In this document: positions 1 through 7,660 of the stretch, in pieces | Layout: each line of letters starts with the position of its first letter | Position numbering within the stretch: position 1 is the stretch's first letter | NCBI GenBank assembly: GCA_946408825.1 | Contig: CAMJTU010000012.1 | Coordinates: forward strand, 1-64,000 | DNA from: an uncultured Planctomycetaceae bacterium | GTDB lineage: Bacteria; Planctomycetota; Planctomycetia; Pirellulales; Thermoguttaceae | Length of the DNA stretch: 64,000 nucleotides | Direction: 5' to 3' | Notes under the pieces: model-generated | What the model saw: the letters and a program-made list of their open reading frames with translations, nothing else | The model's database searches: none | What the model was told of the DNA's origin: nothing | Made by a program: the position numbers and the translations under genes

Positions 1-55
1 CGAATGCCTTCGGCTAAATTGCACATTTCGTTTACCTCCTCGTTTAACGACGTCG
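1..55 (-). repeat. Duplicated 3' segment of the nuclease gene
   Basis: These 55 bases are identical to positions 284-338, which lie inside the nuclease gene that follows. On the minus strand they encode the peptide TSLNEEVNEMCNLAEGIR and run off the left window edge. The offset is 283 bp, so the pattern is that of a tandem duplication with a unit of about positions 56-338; the stop codon of the intact copy sits between the two. Whatever lies left of the window should therefore begin as a second copy of the gene's C-terminal coding region. Confidence 0.85.
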
Positions 56-66
56 CGGCGGGCGGG

Positions 67-1101
67 CTATTCGGCGGCGAGGCGTTCGTTGATCGATTTA
101 AGAAGCGCGTTTCGGCTCTTGAGCGGGACTCGTAAGGCGTCCAGCGCGTCCTCGGCGCTCATCTTCAACGATTTCATAAGATTCAGAACGTCCTCGATCC
201 GAGTTTCCAACGTCGCGCGCTTTTCGCCTCGCTTTTCACCTCGCTTTTCGCCTCTCTTTTCGCCTCTCTTTTCGGCTTTTTCGCGAATGCCTTCGGCTAA
301 ATTGCACATTTCGTTTACCTCCTCGTTTAACGACGTCGTCATCGGGACGTCGAAATCTTTTGTTAGGATCGCTTTCTTTTCAGCAGGTTGTAGTTCCGAC
401 GATATCAAGACGTCTAAGAGTCGCAAAATCGAACCGGGTTCCGTCTGGTCCTGTGGACCGAGCCGCAACATAACGATCGTCTGGACGTCGTAGGCGTCCG
501 TCGGCGCCGAAACGGAACCGACGACGCGTTCCTCCGATATCTTATACCTCGTTATCGTATTCGCCTCTTTCTTCGGCGCGTCCGTCAGAATCCAGATCGA
601 ATAGACTTTGCGTATCTTCCTATAGTCGTTCCCCGTAAAGACCGTGTTCTTTTGCGCCGAGACCATGCGGTCGACGTAATAGATCGAGCGCCTAAGCAGA
701 AGACGCGTATCCCTCGACGTGTTCTGCGCCTCGATGTTGATTATCAAAGGGATTGGCTCTTTTGTTCCCGGCGCGACGGCTGTAAAACGAATATCATAAA
801 AGATTTTGCCCTCTTTAATGGAGGAATCTTCCGTATTCAGTCCCTTGATACGACGACCGACGCCGGGCGCCTCGTCCGCGTCGAGATCGTCCTGATCAAG
901 CGCAACCGTTGAAATTTGCGGCTCCTTCTCGATGCACTCTTTCTCAATCCGCTCGACGGGGACGTCTTTAAACTCGTCGGCGCAGCCCTTCAGAATCCTT
1001 GCGAGAATTGGCAAATGCGAAAGAATACGCTTCACACACTCGTCATGACGCGCCTCGGGACCAGCCGCGTCGATAGCCTTCGACAATGAATTGCGCCCCA
1101 T
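67..1101 (-). CDS. PD-(D/E)XK nuclease family transposase (Rpn-like)
   Basis: The protein (about 344 aa) matches the layout of Rpn/PD-(D/E)XK nuclease-family transposases, which promote recombination in cells and are often multicopy. The nuclease core is visible as YDIRF followed by PLIINIEAQN (the D and E-x-Q of the fold) at about residues 103-131. After the core comes a basic repeat of EKRG units (about 285-303) encoded by a 12-bp tandem repeat, then a helical tail. GAGGAG at 1113-1118 serves either the ATG at 1101 (11 nt) or an in-frame TTG at 1107 (5 nt); I took the ATG. The 3' end is partly duplicated downstream. Family assignment rests on motif reading, without a profile search. Confidence 0.8.
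   Translation of the reverse strand: MGRNSLSKAIDAAGPEARHDECVKRILSHLPILARILKGCADEFKDVPVERIEKECIEKEPQISTVALDQDDLDADEAPGVGRRIKGLNTEDSSIKEGKIFYDIRFTAVAPGTKEPIPLIINIEAQNTSRDTRLLLRRSIYYVDRMVSAQKNTVFTGNDYRKIRKVYSIWILTDAPKKEANTITRYKISEERVVGSVSAPTDAYDVQTIVMLRLGPQDQTEPGSILRLLDVLISSELQPAEKKAILTKDFDVPMTTSLNEEVNEMCNLAEGIREKAEKRGEKRGEKRGEKRGEKRATLETRIEDVLNLMKSLKMSAEDALDALRVPLKSRNALLKSINERLAAE
220..279 (-). repeat. 12-bp tandem repeat inside the nuclease gene
   Basis: Five consecutive 12-bp units (cttttcgcctcg and variants) start at 220, 232, 244, 256 and 268; the last is degenerate. On the coding strand each unit gives E-K-R-G, making a basic, helical linker. Unit length is a multiple of three, so copy-number change would alter linker length without breaking the frame. 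Confidence 0.9.
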
Positions 1102-1439
1102 CTTCAAGCAGTCTCCTCTTCGACAAAGCGTTATCCGATGAAAAACGCCCGTCTTGAGATATTATAACTCAGATTGAAATCGGCGTCCACGCATGACGTT
1201 AAGAAAATACCGCCCGCAACGGCGCCGACGACGGTTCACGCCGCCGGGCGGCGTCGTTCCTGCCTCGCGCTCGACGCCATGCACGCCTCCCGTTGGTCGG
1301 TTTAACTTTGTTCAAACAAACTAAACGTCGACGTTATCTCTTAAAACTACAGGGACCTACCGCCGGTCTTGCTATCGGGGGAAAACAAGTTATAAAGAAA
1401 GAAAAATGAAGACGCGTCGCGTCGGGAGGAATTTTTTCC
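1102..1439. other. Intergenic region, divergent promoters expected
   Basis: A 338-bp gap between the minus-strand nuclease gene and the plus-strand SelA-like gene. It holds the nuclease Shine-Dalgarno (1113-1118) and that of the SelA-like gene (GGGAGGA, 1424-1430). An AT-rich stretch at 1380-1407 precedes the latter. I see no RNA gene or convincing stem-loop. Confidence 0.5.
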
Positions 1440-2837
1440 ATGGCTAAATATTCGTTCTTTCCCCTCGAGTATCTTACAGAGATTCTATCGTCGCCGCTCG
1501 TCAAGCCGTTCGCGCAACGTCTTCATCCGTCGACTGTCATGGCGGTTCTCAAAGGCGTATTCAACGACGTTTCCGCGGAGGCGCGCTACGCCGTCTCCGA
1601 ACAGAAACTCCCCGACCTAAACATGCTTGTCGACAAGGTCGTCGCAAGATTGACGGCGGCGCTCGATATTTCTGAGCCGCTCGTCGTCGACGCGCGAGGG
1701 CGACTCTTTCCGAATTCAATCGAACGACTCGCCGACGTCGCGCTGCAGGAAGGAATCTGGACCGCCGCCGAACCGCAGTCGGAATATACGCGACGCCAGG
1801 ATCGACAACGTGAGAAAACGCTTCTTGCGAGGCTTGCGCGACTGGGAGGTTCCGAGGCGGCGCTTGTGTTTCCGAGCGAAGAAACCGCTAAAGTCGCCGT
1901 TCTCCAATATCTTCACAGTTCGGGCAAGGAACTTGTCGTCGCGCGTCGCGATCTGTACGAGCGCGAGAACGGGGAACGCCTTGAACGAGCCTTCGACGTC
2001 TTCCCTCATCAGCGTCGAATCGAGATCGGCGCCTGCAACGCCGTCGATTACGAAGATTACGATCGAGCTTGCACGTCGAACACGGGGCTTGTTTGGCGCT
2101 CCTACTGCCGCAGGGATCCGGAAGGTCGCTTCATCCTCGACAGCGACCTAGTCCGGCTCCGCGCGGCGCAAGATCGTAGTTTCCTGATTCTCGCCGACGT
2201 CGAATTCGCGCCTCTCGTCGATCTTTCAAGCTATTTCGACGTAACCGTACCCTCCGTTTCCGACCGCATTAAGAACGGCGCCGACCTCGTCGTCTGCGAC
2301 GGCGCGCAGCTCGTCGGCGGCCCCAACTGCGGACTTCTCTTCGGTTCGAAGAACGCGTTAGAAAAAATTAAGACGACGCCCGCGCACTATCTCTGTCACG
2401 TCGATCGCGCGACGCTCGCCGTCCTCGCGAAGACGTTAGAACTGTACGACGCTCCGGAAACGGCGCTTGCGACGATCCCCGCGCTCCGCGCGCTCACGGC
2501 GTCGCTGGCGAATTTAGAGAGTCGCGCGAAACGACTCGCCGCGATCCTCGAAACGTCGGACCTTGTCGAGCAGGCGCGAGTCGTCGAAGGGCGTTCCGCG
2601 CTATGCGCCAACGCGTCCTTCGGCGCGTTTCCTACGCGGCTCGTCGAACTTCGTCCGCGAGACGCCTCGCCGGCGGAACTTGCGGTCACGCTCGAGAAAA
2701 AATCGCCCAAACTCCTCGTTCGCTGGACCCGTGACGCCGTTCTCCTCGACCTGCGAACTTTCCCCGCGGAACAGGATATCGTCGTCGCCGAACTCTTTGA
2801 ACGGCAAGCCCGACCGTCCGACGAATCCACGACGTAA
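1440..2837 (+). CDS. SelA-like PLP-fold protein lacking the catalytic lysine
   Basis: A 465-aa protein with the length and C-terminal pattern of L-seryl-tRNA(Sec) selenium transferase (SelA). The segment GADLVVCDGAQLVGGPNCG (about 281-299) aligns with the SelA PLP site, normally GADLVTFSGDKLLGGPQAG. The Schiff-base lysine is replaced by Gln290 (codon CAG at 2307-2309) and the preceding Asp by Ala. The N-terminal part keeps a helical region but is degenerate around residues 80-100, where SelA has its conserved N-T-N-L-G segment. The start is supported by GGGAGGA nine bases upstream. A normal PLP transferase reaction is unlikely; a binding, scaffold or divergent role is possible. No selB, selD or tRNA-Sec is visible here. 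Confidence 0.75.
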   Translation: MAKYSFFPLEYLTEILSSPLVKPFAQRLHPSTVMAVLKGVFNDVSAEARYAVSEQKLPDLNMLVDKVVARLTAALDISEPLVVDARGRLFPNSIERLADVALQEGIWTAAEPQSEYTRRQDRQREKTLLARLARLGGSEAALVFPSEETAKVAVLQYLHSSGKELVVARRDLYERENGERLERAFDVFPHQRRIEIGACNAVDYEDYDRACTSNTGLVWRSYCRRDPEGRFILDSDLVRLRAAQDRSFLILADVEFAPLVDLSSYFDVTVPSVSDRIKNGADLVVCDGAQLVGGPNCGLLFGSKNALEKIKTTPAHYLCHVDRATLAVLAKTLELYDAPETALATIPALRALTASLANLESRAKRLAAILETSDLVEQARVVEGRSALCANASFGAFPTRLVELRPRDASPAELAVTLEKKSPKLLVRWTRDAVLLDLRTFPAEQDIVVAELFERQARPSDESTT

Positions 2838-2943
2838 CGCCGCGAGCCGACCTTGACGCGCGCAACCAGATACGCTACTCTCGAAACGTCGCCTCCCGGC
2901 GGCGTTCGTCGTATCCAATAACCGCGTTCGTCAGAGTCCCGTC

Positions 2944-3975
2944 ATGAGCTTTCGTTTGCGAAACGCCGCGCTCTTTACGCTAGTTACGCTCTGCTCCTGC
3001 CTCTATTTTCTCGCGCAGGAACGGGACGGACGCGTCGTCGAAAACGCCGCGACCGCCGTCGAGACGCCGCCGCGCGCGACGCGTCGCGCCGCGCGCAAAC
3101 CCGTCGCCGTCGTCGTCGCGCCGCCGACGACTCAGAACGCGCCCGACGAAGCCGCAAACGCGCCCGACGTCGCGCGAAATCGATCGTTCTACAATCAGCC
3201 GACCGCGCCCGCCTTCGCCTCGGAGTCGCTCGTCGCCGAATCTCCCGACGTGTTCCCGATCGCGGAGCCTGACGCGCAAGTAGACGCGTCCGCGCAGTTC
3301 TCCGTCTGGGCGAGGTTTCCCGTCGGCAGTTGGTCGCGCACGCGCGTCGTCGCGCAAACGAAAGAAAACGGCAAGAAAGTCGAAAGCGTAACCGAGACGC
3401 GCGCGACGCTCGTAAGCGTCGATTTCGAGAAAAAACGATACTCGCTCCGCTACGATTCCACGATTAAGATGGGGGGAGTCGATCATCAAAAGAACGCGGA
3501 AACCGTCGAATACAATTTTTGGGATCTCGTCGCCGTCGACAAAGAACGTGAAGAGGAACTTGCCGCCGCCAATCTCGTCGTCGGAACCGACGTCGTCCCC
3601 TGCCGCGTTAAACGCCTGACTCGCGAGTTCGATCGCGTCCGCGAAACGGTCGTTATATGGCGATCCTCCGTCGCGACGCCAGGCGCGTTCCAACGCGAAA
3701 CCACCCGAACGGTCGACGGCGGCGAAGGAAAGGAAGTCGCGTCGCGCGAACTCTTCGTCGTTCAGAAAGCGACCGCCGCGACGCCGCTGACCCCTGCGAC
3801 GCGCGAGGCGCGGTTCTCTAGAACCGCAGGAGGGCGTAAAACGACCGGCGTCTCCGTCTATTCCTCCGCAATTCCCGGCGGACTGACGCGAGAAATCGCC
3901 GTCGAGGTCGAATCAGAGAACGACGAGCCGTTGAAGTCGGAAACGACGTTGCTCGATTATTACGTCGCGCATTAG
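2944..3975 (+). CDS. Exported or membrane-anchored hypothetical protein
   Basis: A 343-aa protein that I cannot place in a named family. Residues 4-23 form a hydrophobic segment (NAALFTLVTLCSCLYFLA) that could be an uncleaved anchor or signal peptide. A low-complexity Ala/Pro/Arg-rich linker covers roughly 30-110, and the rest is a mostly beta-rich domain from about 118 to the end with regular charged/aromatic alternation. It follows the SelA-like gene by 106 bp on the same strand and ends just before a strong terminator, so the two may be co-transcribed. Confidence 0.6.
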   Translation: MSFRLRNAALFTLVTLCSCLYFLAQERDGRVVENAATAVETPPRATRRAARKPVAVVVAPPTTQNAPDEAANAPDVARNRSFYNQPTAPAFASESLVAESPDVFPIAEPDAQVDASAQFSVWARFPVGSWSRTRVVAQTKENGKKVESVTETRATLVSVDFEKKRYSLRYDSTIKMGGVDHQKNAETVEYNFWDLVAVDKEREEELAAANLVVGTDVVPCRVKRLTREFDRVRETVVIWRSSVATPGAFQRETTRTVDGGEGKEVASRELFVVQKATAATPLTPATREARFSRTAGGRKTTGVSVYSSAIPGGLTREIAVEVESENDEPLKSETTLLDYYVAH

Positions 3976-4002
3976 AACGCAGAAATCATTCCCGCAATAA
4001 CG

Positions 4003-4044
4003 AACAAGCCGAACGTCTCGTCGCGAGCGTTCGGCTTGTTTTTT
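4003..4044 (+). terminator. Intrinsic terminator
   Basis: A perfect 13-bp stem (4003-4015 with 4028-4040), a 12-nt loop and a run of T to 4044, placed 27 bp after the exported hypothetical gene and between convergent genes. Confidence 0.9.
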
Positions 4045-4079
4045 GCGTCTTAGCGGCGTCAACCGCGTCGGGAAATCGA

Positions 4080-5456
4080 TCAATCGCGAAAACGTCGAAG
4101 GTAAACGGCCGACGTCTGCCCCGAAGCGTTGGCGCAAAGTTTTATGAAGGAATCGCCCGGATCCACGCCGAAAACACGCGTCGCGTTGATTCGGCAGTCG
4201 GAGTCGGCGACGCCGTAATTCAAGATCGGGAAAAGCTCGTTGTATTCAAGCGCCAAAAGACTCGCGATCGTTTGAATCGCGCCGCCGCCCGCGCCGGGAT
4301 TGCCGATATGGCCTGAAAGAGTCGTCGTCGGAATCGCGTCGAGCGCGTCGCCGAATACGTCGCGCAAACCGAATGCTTCCGCCGCGTCCAGCGCCACGTC
4401 GCCGCGCGCCGCCGCGTTGATATGCCCGACGTCCGCCGCGCTAATTCCAAACCTTTCTGTCAACGCCTTGAGCGTAAGCCGGAACGATTCGCGAAGCGTT
4501 TCGACCGTCGCGCTAAGATCGCAACCCGAACCGCCGAGGTCGCGCTCATGGCGAACGACGCACCGCGTCGCGCCCCCGACCGCTTCCGCGTAAATCCTCG
4601 CGCCGCGTTTCTTCGCCGTCTCTTCAGCCTCGATGAGGAGCGCGCCCGCGCCCTCGCCCGGAATTTCGCCAAATCGTCGCGCGTCGAAAGGAAGACACGC
4701 CTTCGGCTCCGTCGCGCCGTGCGCGCGAAGAATCTCTTCCGAGATTTCGCCGTATTTGAGCGCGTCGACAAAACGGTACGGATGAAGACGCGAACCGGTC
4801 GCGCCGACGATCATCGCGTCGGCGGCGCCGCGTTTAATCGTCTCGATCGCCTCGGCGAGCGCGACGCCAAAAGAAGCTTCGCGATTCGTCACGTCAAACG
4901 CCGGGCCGAAAAATTCGTTATAGATCGTGATATGGCTCGCCGACATATTCGTAAGATATTTCAGCTGCCAGAGCGGGGTCATCTTCTTCATTCCCAGCTC
5001 GCGCCATTTGTCGAAACGCAGACGCGCGACGCCGTCGACGACCTCGCGACACGCGAACGTCGCGTCGATCATCTCTTGCGGCGTCGTCACAATATAGTCG
5101 GACGCAAACGAAACGCCGACGCGGAGCGCGGGATAGTCGCCGTGGAGCTTCGCGTCTTGAATCGCAAGCTGCGCGGAGGCGACGCCCATCTGTATCTCGC
5201 GCGCCATGAGCTTACAGCCCTTGCGAATCGCCTTTTTCTGCGCGGCGTCGAGTTCGCCGAAATCAAGAATATCGCCGGTAAAGCAATCGGCGGGCGCATA
5301 TGTCGTAATCGGAAGCGGATCGTCTTTCGTCGTCGCCTTGAGGCCGCCGCGTCCTTCTCGGCATGCGCTCCAGAACGCGTCCTTCGTCGCGCCAATGGCG
5401 CTGACGACGCCCAATCCAGTGACGACAACGCGTCTCGACGTCTCTTCGTTCGTCAT
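4080..5456 (-). CDS. Beta-ketoacyl synthase-like protein without active-site Cys
   Basis: A 458-aa thiolase-fold protein of the FabF/ketosynthase type: it starts RRVVVTGLGVVSAIG and keeps the glycine-rich GHIGNPGAGGG loop near the C-terminus. The nucleophile region that reads TACxSG in active enzymes is TNREASFG here, which places Glu193 where the Cys should be. The first catalytic His (NAHGT) is INAAARGD, so His is Ala349; the second His (His383) is kept. This resembles chain-length factors or decarboxylating KSQ domains, which have Gln at the Cys position, but Glu is unusual. No acyl carrier protein or active partner ketosynthase is adjacent. No clear Shine-Dalgarno precedes the ATG. Confidence 0.8.
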   Translation of the reverse strand: MTNEETSRRVVVTGLGVVSAIGATKDAFWSACREGRGGLKATTKDDPLPITTYAPADCFTGDILDFGELDAAQKKAIRKGCKLMAREIQMGVASAQLAIQDAKLHGDYPALRVGVSFASDYIVTTPQEMIDATFACREVVDGVARLRFDKWRELGMKKMTPLWQLKYLTNMSASHITIYNEFFGPAFDVTNREASFGVALAEAIETIKRGAADAMIVGATGSRLHPYRFVDALKYGEISEEILRAHGATEPKACLPFDARRFGEIPGEGAGALLIEAEETAKKRGARIYAEAVGGATRCVVRHERDLGGSGCDLSATVETLRESFRLTLKALTERFGISAADVGHINAAARGDVALDAAEAFGLRDVFGDALDAIPTTTLSGHIGNPGAGGGAIQTIASLLALEYNELFPILNYGVADSDCRINATRVFGVDPGDSFIKLCANASGQTSAVYLRRFRD

Positions 5457-5555
5457 TTTAACTATGGTTCTTTACGGATACTAATAGAGTTGCTGTTCAC
5501 GAGAACAGGACGGCGCGCTTCGCAAATCCGACTTGCTCTCTAACCCGGCCCCGTC

Positions 5556-5583
5556 ATTATAAACAAAACTTCACGCCCGTAAA
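5556..5583 (-). promoter_or_regulatory. Candidate sigma-70-type promoter of the ketosynthase-like gene
   Basis: On the minus strand TTTACG (5578-5583) and TATAAT (5556-5561) are separated by 16 bp. The ATG at 5456 follows about 100 bp downstream. Confidence 0.5.
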
Positions 5584-5616
5584 GGTACGGAAAGAACGCG
5601 AATCTAGGAACTTCCT

Positions 5617-5653
5617 TGAAAAAAACGCCGTCCGGGAAAACTCGGACGGCGTT
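5617..5653 (-). terminator. Intrinsic terminator of the lipoprotein gene
   Basis: An 11-bp GC-rich stem (5624-5634 with 5643-5653) followed on the minus strand by a U run (complement of 5617-5625), 28 bp after the stop of the minus-strand lipoprotein gene. Confidence 0.88.
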
Positions 5654-5680
5654 CACCATCGGCTGTCTTGCCTCCTCGCG

Positions 5681-7315
5681 TCAAAGGGTCGGAGGAACGG
5701 AAGACGGCGACTCGGCGGGAGGCGTCGTCGTAAGAGGCGCGCTCTGACGCTGCGGCGTTTGGGGCGCGTTCGATTTGCCGTCCGCGCCGAGGGGCGTCGA
5801 CGACACGACAAGCGCGTTGAGGTTCAGCGGCGCGCGAGGATCGGTCGGCCTCTGCGGGTTCGGATCGCGACGAACGGCAAAGTTGATCGGGGCCTTGCTG
5901 TGCGCGGGAATTCCCGAAAGATCCCACCGAATCCAAGATTTGTCTTGAGCTTCCTGCGCCCACTGCGTGTCGCAGGAAACGAGGCGCGTGTCCGGGTCGG
6001 GCAACACGAGTTCTACGACCGTACGCTGGGCAAAATCGGAAAGATTATTCACGATAAGCTGATAATGCGCGTCTTGCCCCGCGACATACTGTTCGGGACC
6101 GTGAAGCGTCAGCGTGACGGGCGCGGAATAGGTCCATGTGTAGAAGAAGGTACGCGAGTCGATTTCGATCTGATTGTTGCGATCCGTTTCCGGTCGAAGG
6201 ATCGTCGCTTTAATCTTCGCGGTTCCCGCGGTTCCGCTCGTTTGCGACAACGAAACGGCGGCTTCGCCCTTTTCGTCCGTCTGAACGACGAGGGTCCGCT
6301 GGCGATTCGGACCGAGCGCCGCGTCGCCGCTCAAGACGTCATACTTCACGAGCCAATTCTGACGCGCCTCGCCCGTCGAACGACGAACGACCTTCGTCGC
6401 AAGCGTCGTCGTCGAGTTAATCGTGCCAATCCCAGACTGCGGATATTTGAACGCGGCGTCGACCCAGTTGATTCGCGCGACCGCCCGACGCTTATCCCAA
6501 CTGCCGATATCGCTCGCCATAACGACGACGGAACTCGTCCCCTCTTCGTCGGACGAAACCGACGTCCACGATTGTCCGCGCAGAATCGTCACGTCGTCGC
6601 GCGGCGATTCCGTTCCGCGCGTAATGCGATAGAGCGTGTTCGACGTCGTCGTAACCGTCTCCGGAGCCTCGACTTTACGCGTCTTTTTGAGGAGCGGACA
6701 ATTGTAAAAACAACCTTTGTATTCGTTCGTAAAAAGACTGCCGACGCCCGTTTCCGAAGGGTTCGTCTCCATGATGCGTCCCACGCCGGAAATATCCCAC
6801 GTAAGCCGTTCGCCCGTCTGGAGATATTCTGAATCCGCGCCGATATAGCTCGCGACGACGATCACGTCGGTTCCGACAGGCGCGGAAATCGTATCGGGGG
6901 CGACGACGAGCGCGGGTCCGGGCGCCTGCCACGACGTCGGAAAGAGCGCGCCGCCGTTCGGAAGCTGCGTCGTCCAGACGAAATCCTTCAGGTCAATTCC
7001 CGCCTTCGCCGCCGCCGCAATTTCCTCGTCCGTCGGGTCCCACGCCTCTTTGCGATTCGAACTGCCAAGATTCGCCCTAGAAATCGCTTCTTGCTCGTCT
7101 TTCTTTGTTCCCTTCTCGACGTTCGACCTCAAACGTTTGCCGAAAAGCCCTTCGTCGGAGAAAAGACAGCATTTATGTTCTTCGAGCGCCTTACAGCCTG
7201 AAAATATGGGCGCGGCGCCAAGAAAAAGAAATCCCGCGGCGCAAACCGCAAGCTTGCGCGCCAAGCCAATTTCACATTTGCGTTTCCCACGCGCGTTTTG
7301 TTCCAACGTCATCAT
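5681..7315 (-). CDS. Secreted lipoprotein with DUF11-like domain
   Basis: A lipoprotein of about 544 aa. After a basic N-terminus comes a hydrophobic stretch ending in a lipobox (PIFSGCK), so it should be exported and lipid-anchored. The centre is beta-rich (Ig-like repeats with alternating Val/Thr strands), and residues about 405-490 look like a DUF11 domain (ApVtLtlhGPeqYvaGQ ... LVLPDPD). The tail is Pro/Thr-rich, as in cell-surface proteins. An ATG 17 codons upstream is open, but AAAGGAG at 7323-7329 points to the ATG at 7315 (or the next codon). A structural or adhesive envelope role is inferred; no catalytic motif is seen. Confidence 0.75.
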   Translation of the reverse strand: MMTLEQNARGKRKCEIGLARKLAVCAAGFLFLGAAPIFSGCKALEEHKCCLFSDEGLFGKRLRSNVEKGTKKDEQEAISRANLGSSNRKEAWDPTDEEIAAAAKAGIDLKDFVWTTQLPNGGALFPTSWQAPGPALVVAPDTISAPVGTDVIVVASYIGADSEYLQTGERLTWDISGVGRIMETNPSETGVGSLFTNEYKGCFYNCPLLKKTRKVEAPETVTTTSNTLYRITRGTESPRDDVTILRGQSWTSVSSDEEGTSSVVVMASDIGSWDKRRAVARINWVDAAFKYPQSGIGTINSTTTLATKVVRRSTGEARQNWLVKYDVLSGDAALGPNRQRTLVVQTDEKGEAAVSLSQTSGTAGTAKIKATILRPETDRNNQIEIDSRTFFYTWTYSAPVTLTLHGPEQYVAGQDAHYQLIVNNLSDFAQRTVVELVLPDPDTRLVSCDTQWAQEAQDKSWIRWDLSGIPAHSKAPINFAVRRDPNPQRPTDPRAPLNLNALVVSSTPLGADGKSNAPQTPQRQSAPLTTTPPAESPSSVPPTL

Positions 7316-7397
7316 CTCCGCGCTCCTTTGAATATACTCATGATTGTCGCGCCGTACGACTCGCACGTCTTTTACACAATTACGCCAGTTTCTCTAT

Positions 7398-7425
7398 ATT
7401 ATACCCCAAGGTTCCGATTTGTAAG
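7398..7425 (-). promoter_or_regulatory. Candidate promoter of the DUF11 lipoprotein gene
   Basis: Minus-strand TATAAT at 7398-7403 with a weak -35 (CTTACA, 7420-7425) 16 bp away. The translation start lies about 80 bp downstream. Confidence 0.4.
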
Positions 7426-7660
7426 AAACATAGCCGCCAACCTCATTCTTTTTTTATTCTTTCCTGTTTTCTTTTTCAGTAAAACCAACACAACCTTTAC
7501 AAACGACGTCTTTCATATTGAACAACGTCTCGCGTCGCAGGAAAATCGACATGACGCTTTTATTTTCTCGCAAAAACGTTATAACTAGAAAAGTCTATCT
7601 CACGCTTTGCGCCTTCGCTTTTTGAACGTTACGGCCCAGAAAAAAAGGAACGACGTCGCT

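Noticed and set aside
220..279. 12-bp repeats as a CRISPR array
   Set aside because: Units are contiguous without spacers and encode an in-frame EKRG linker.
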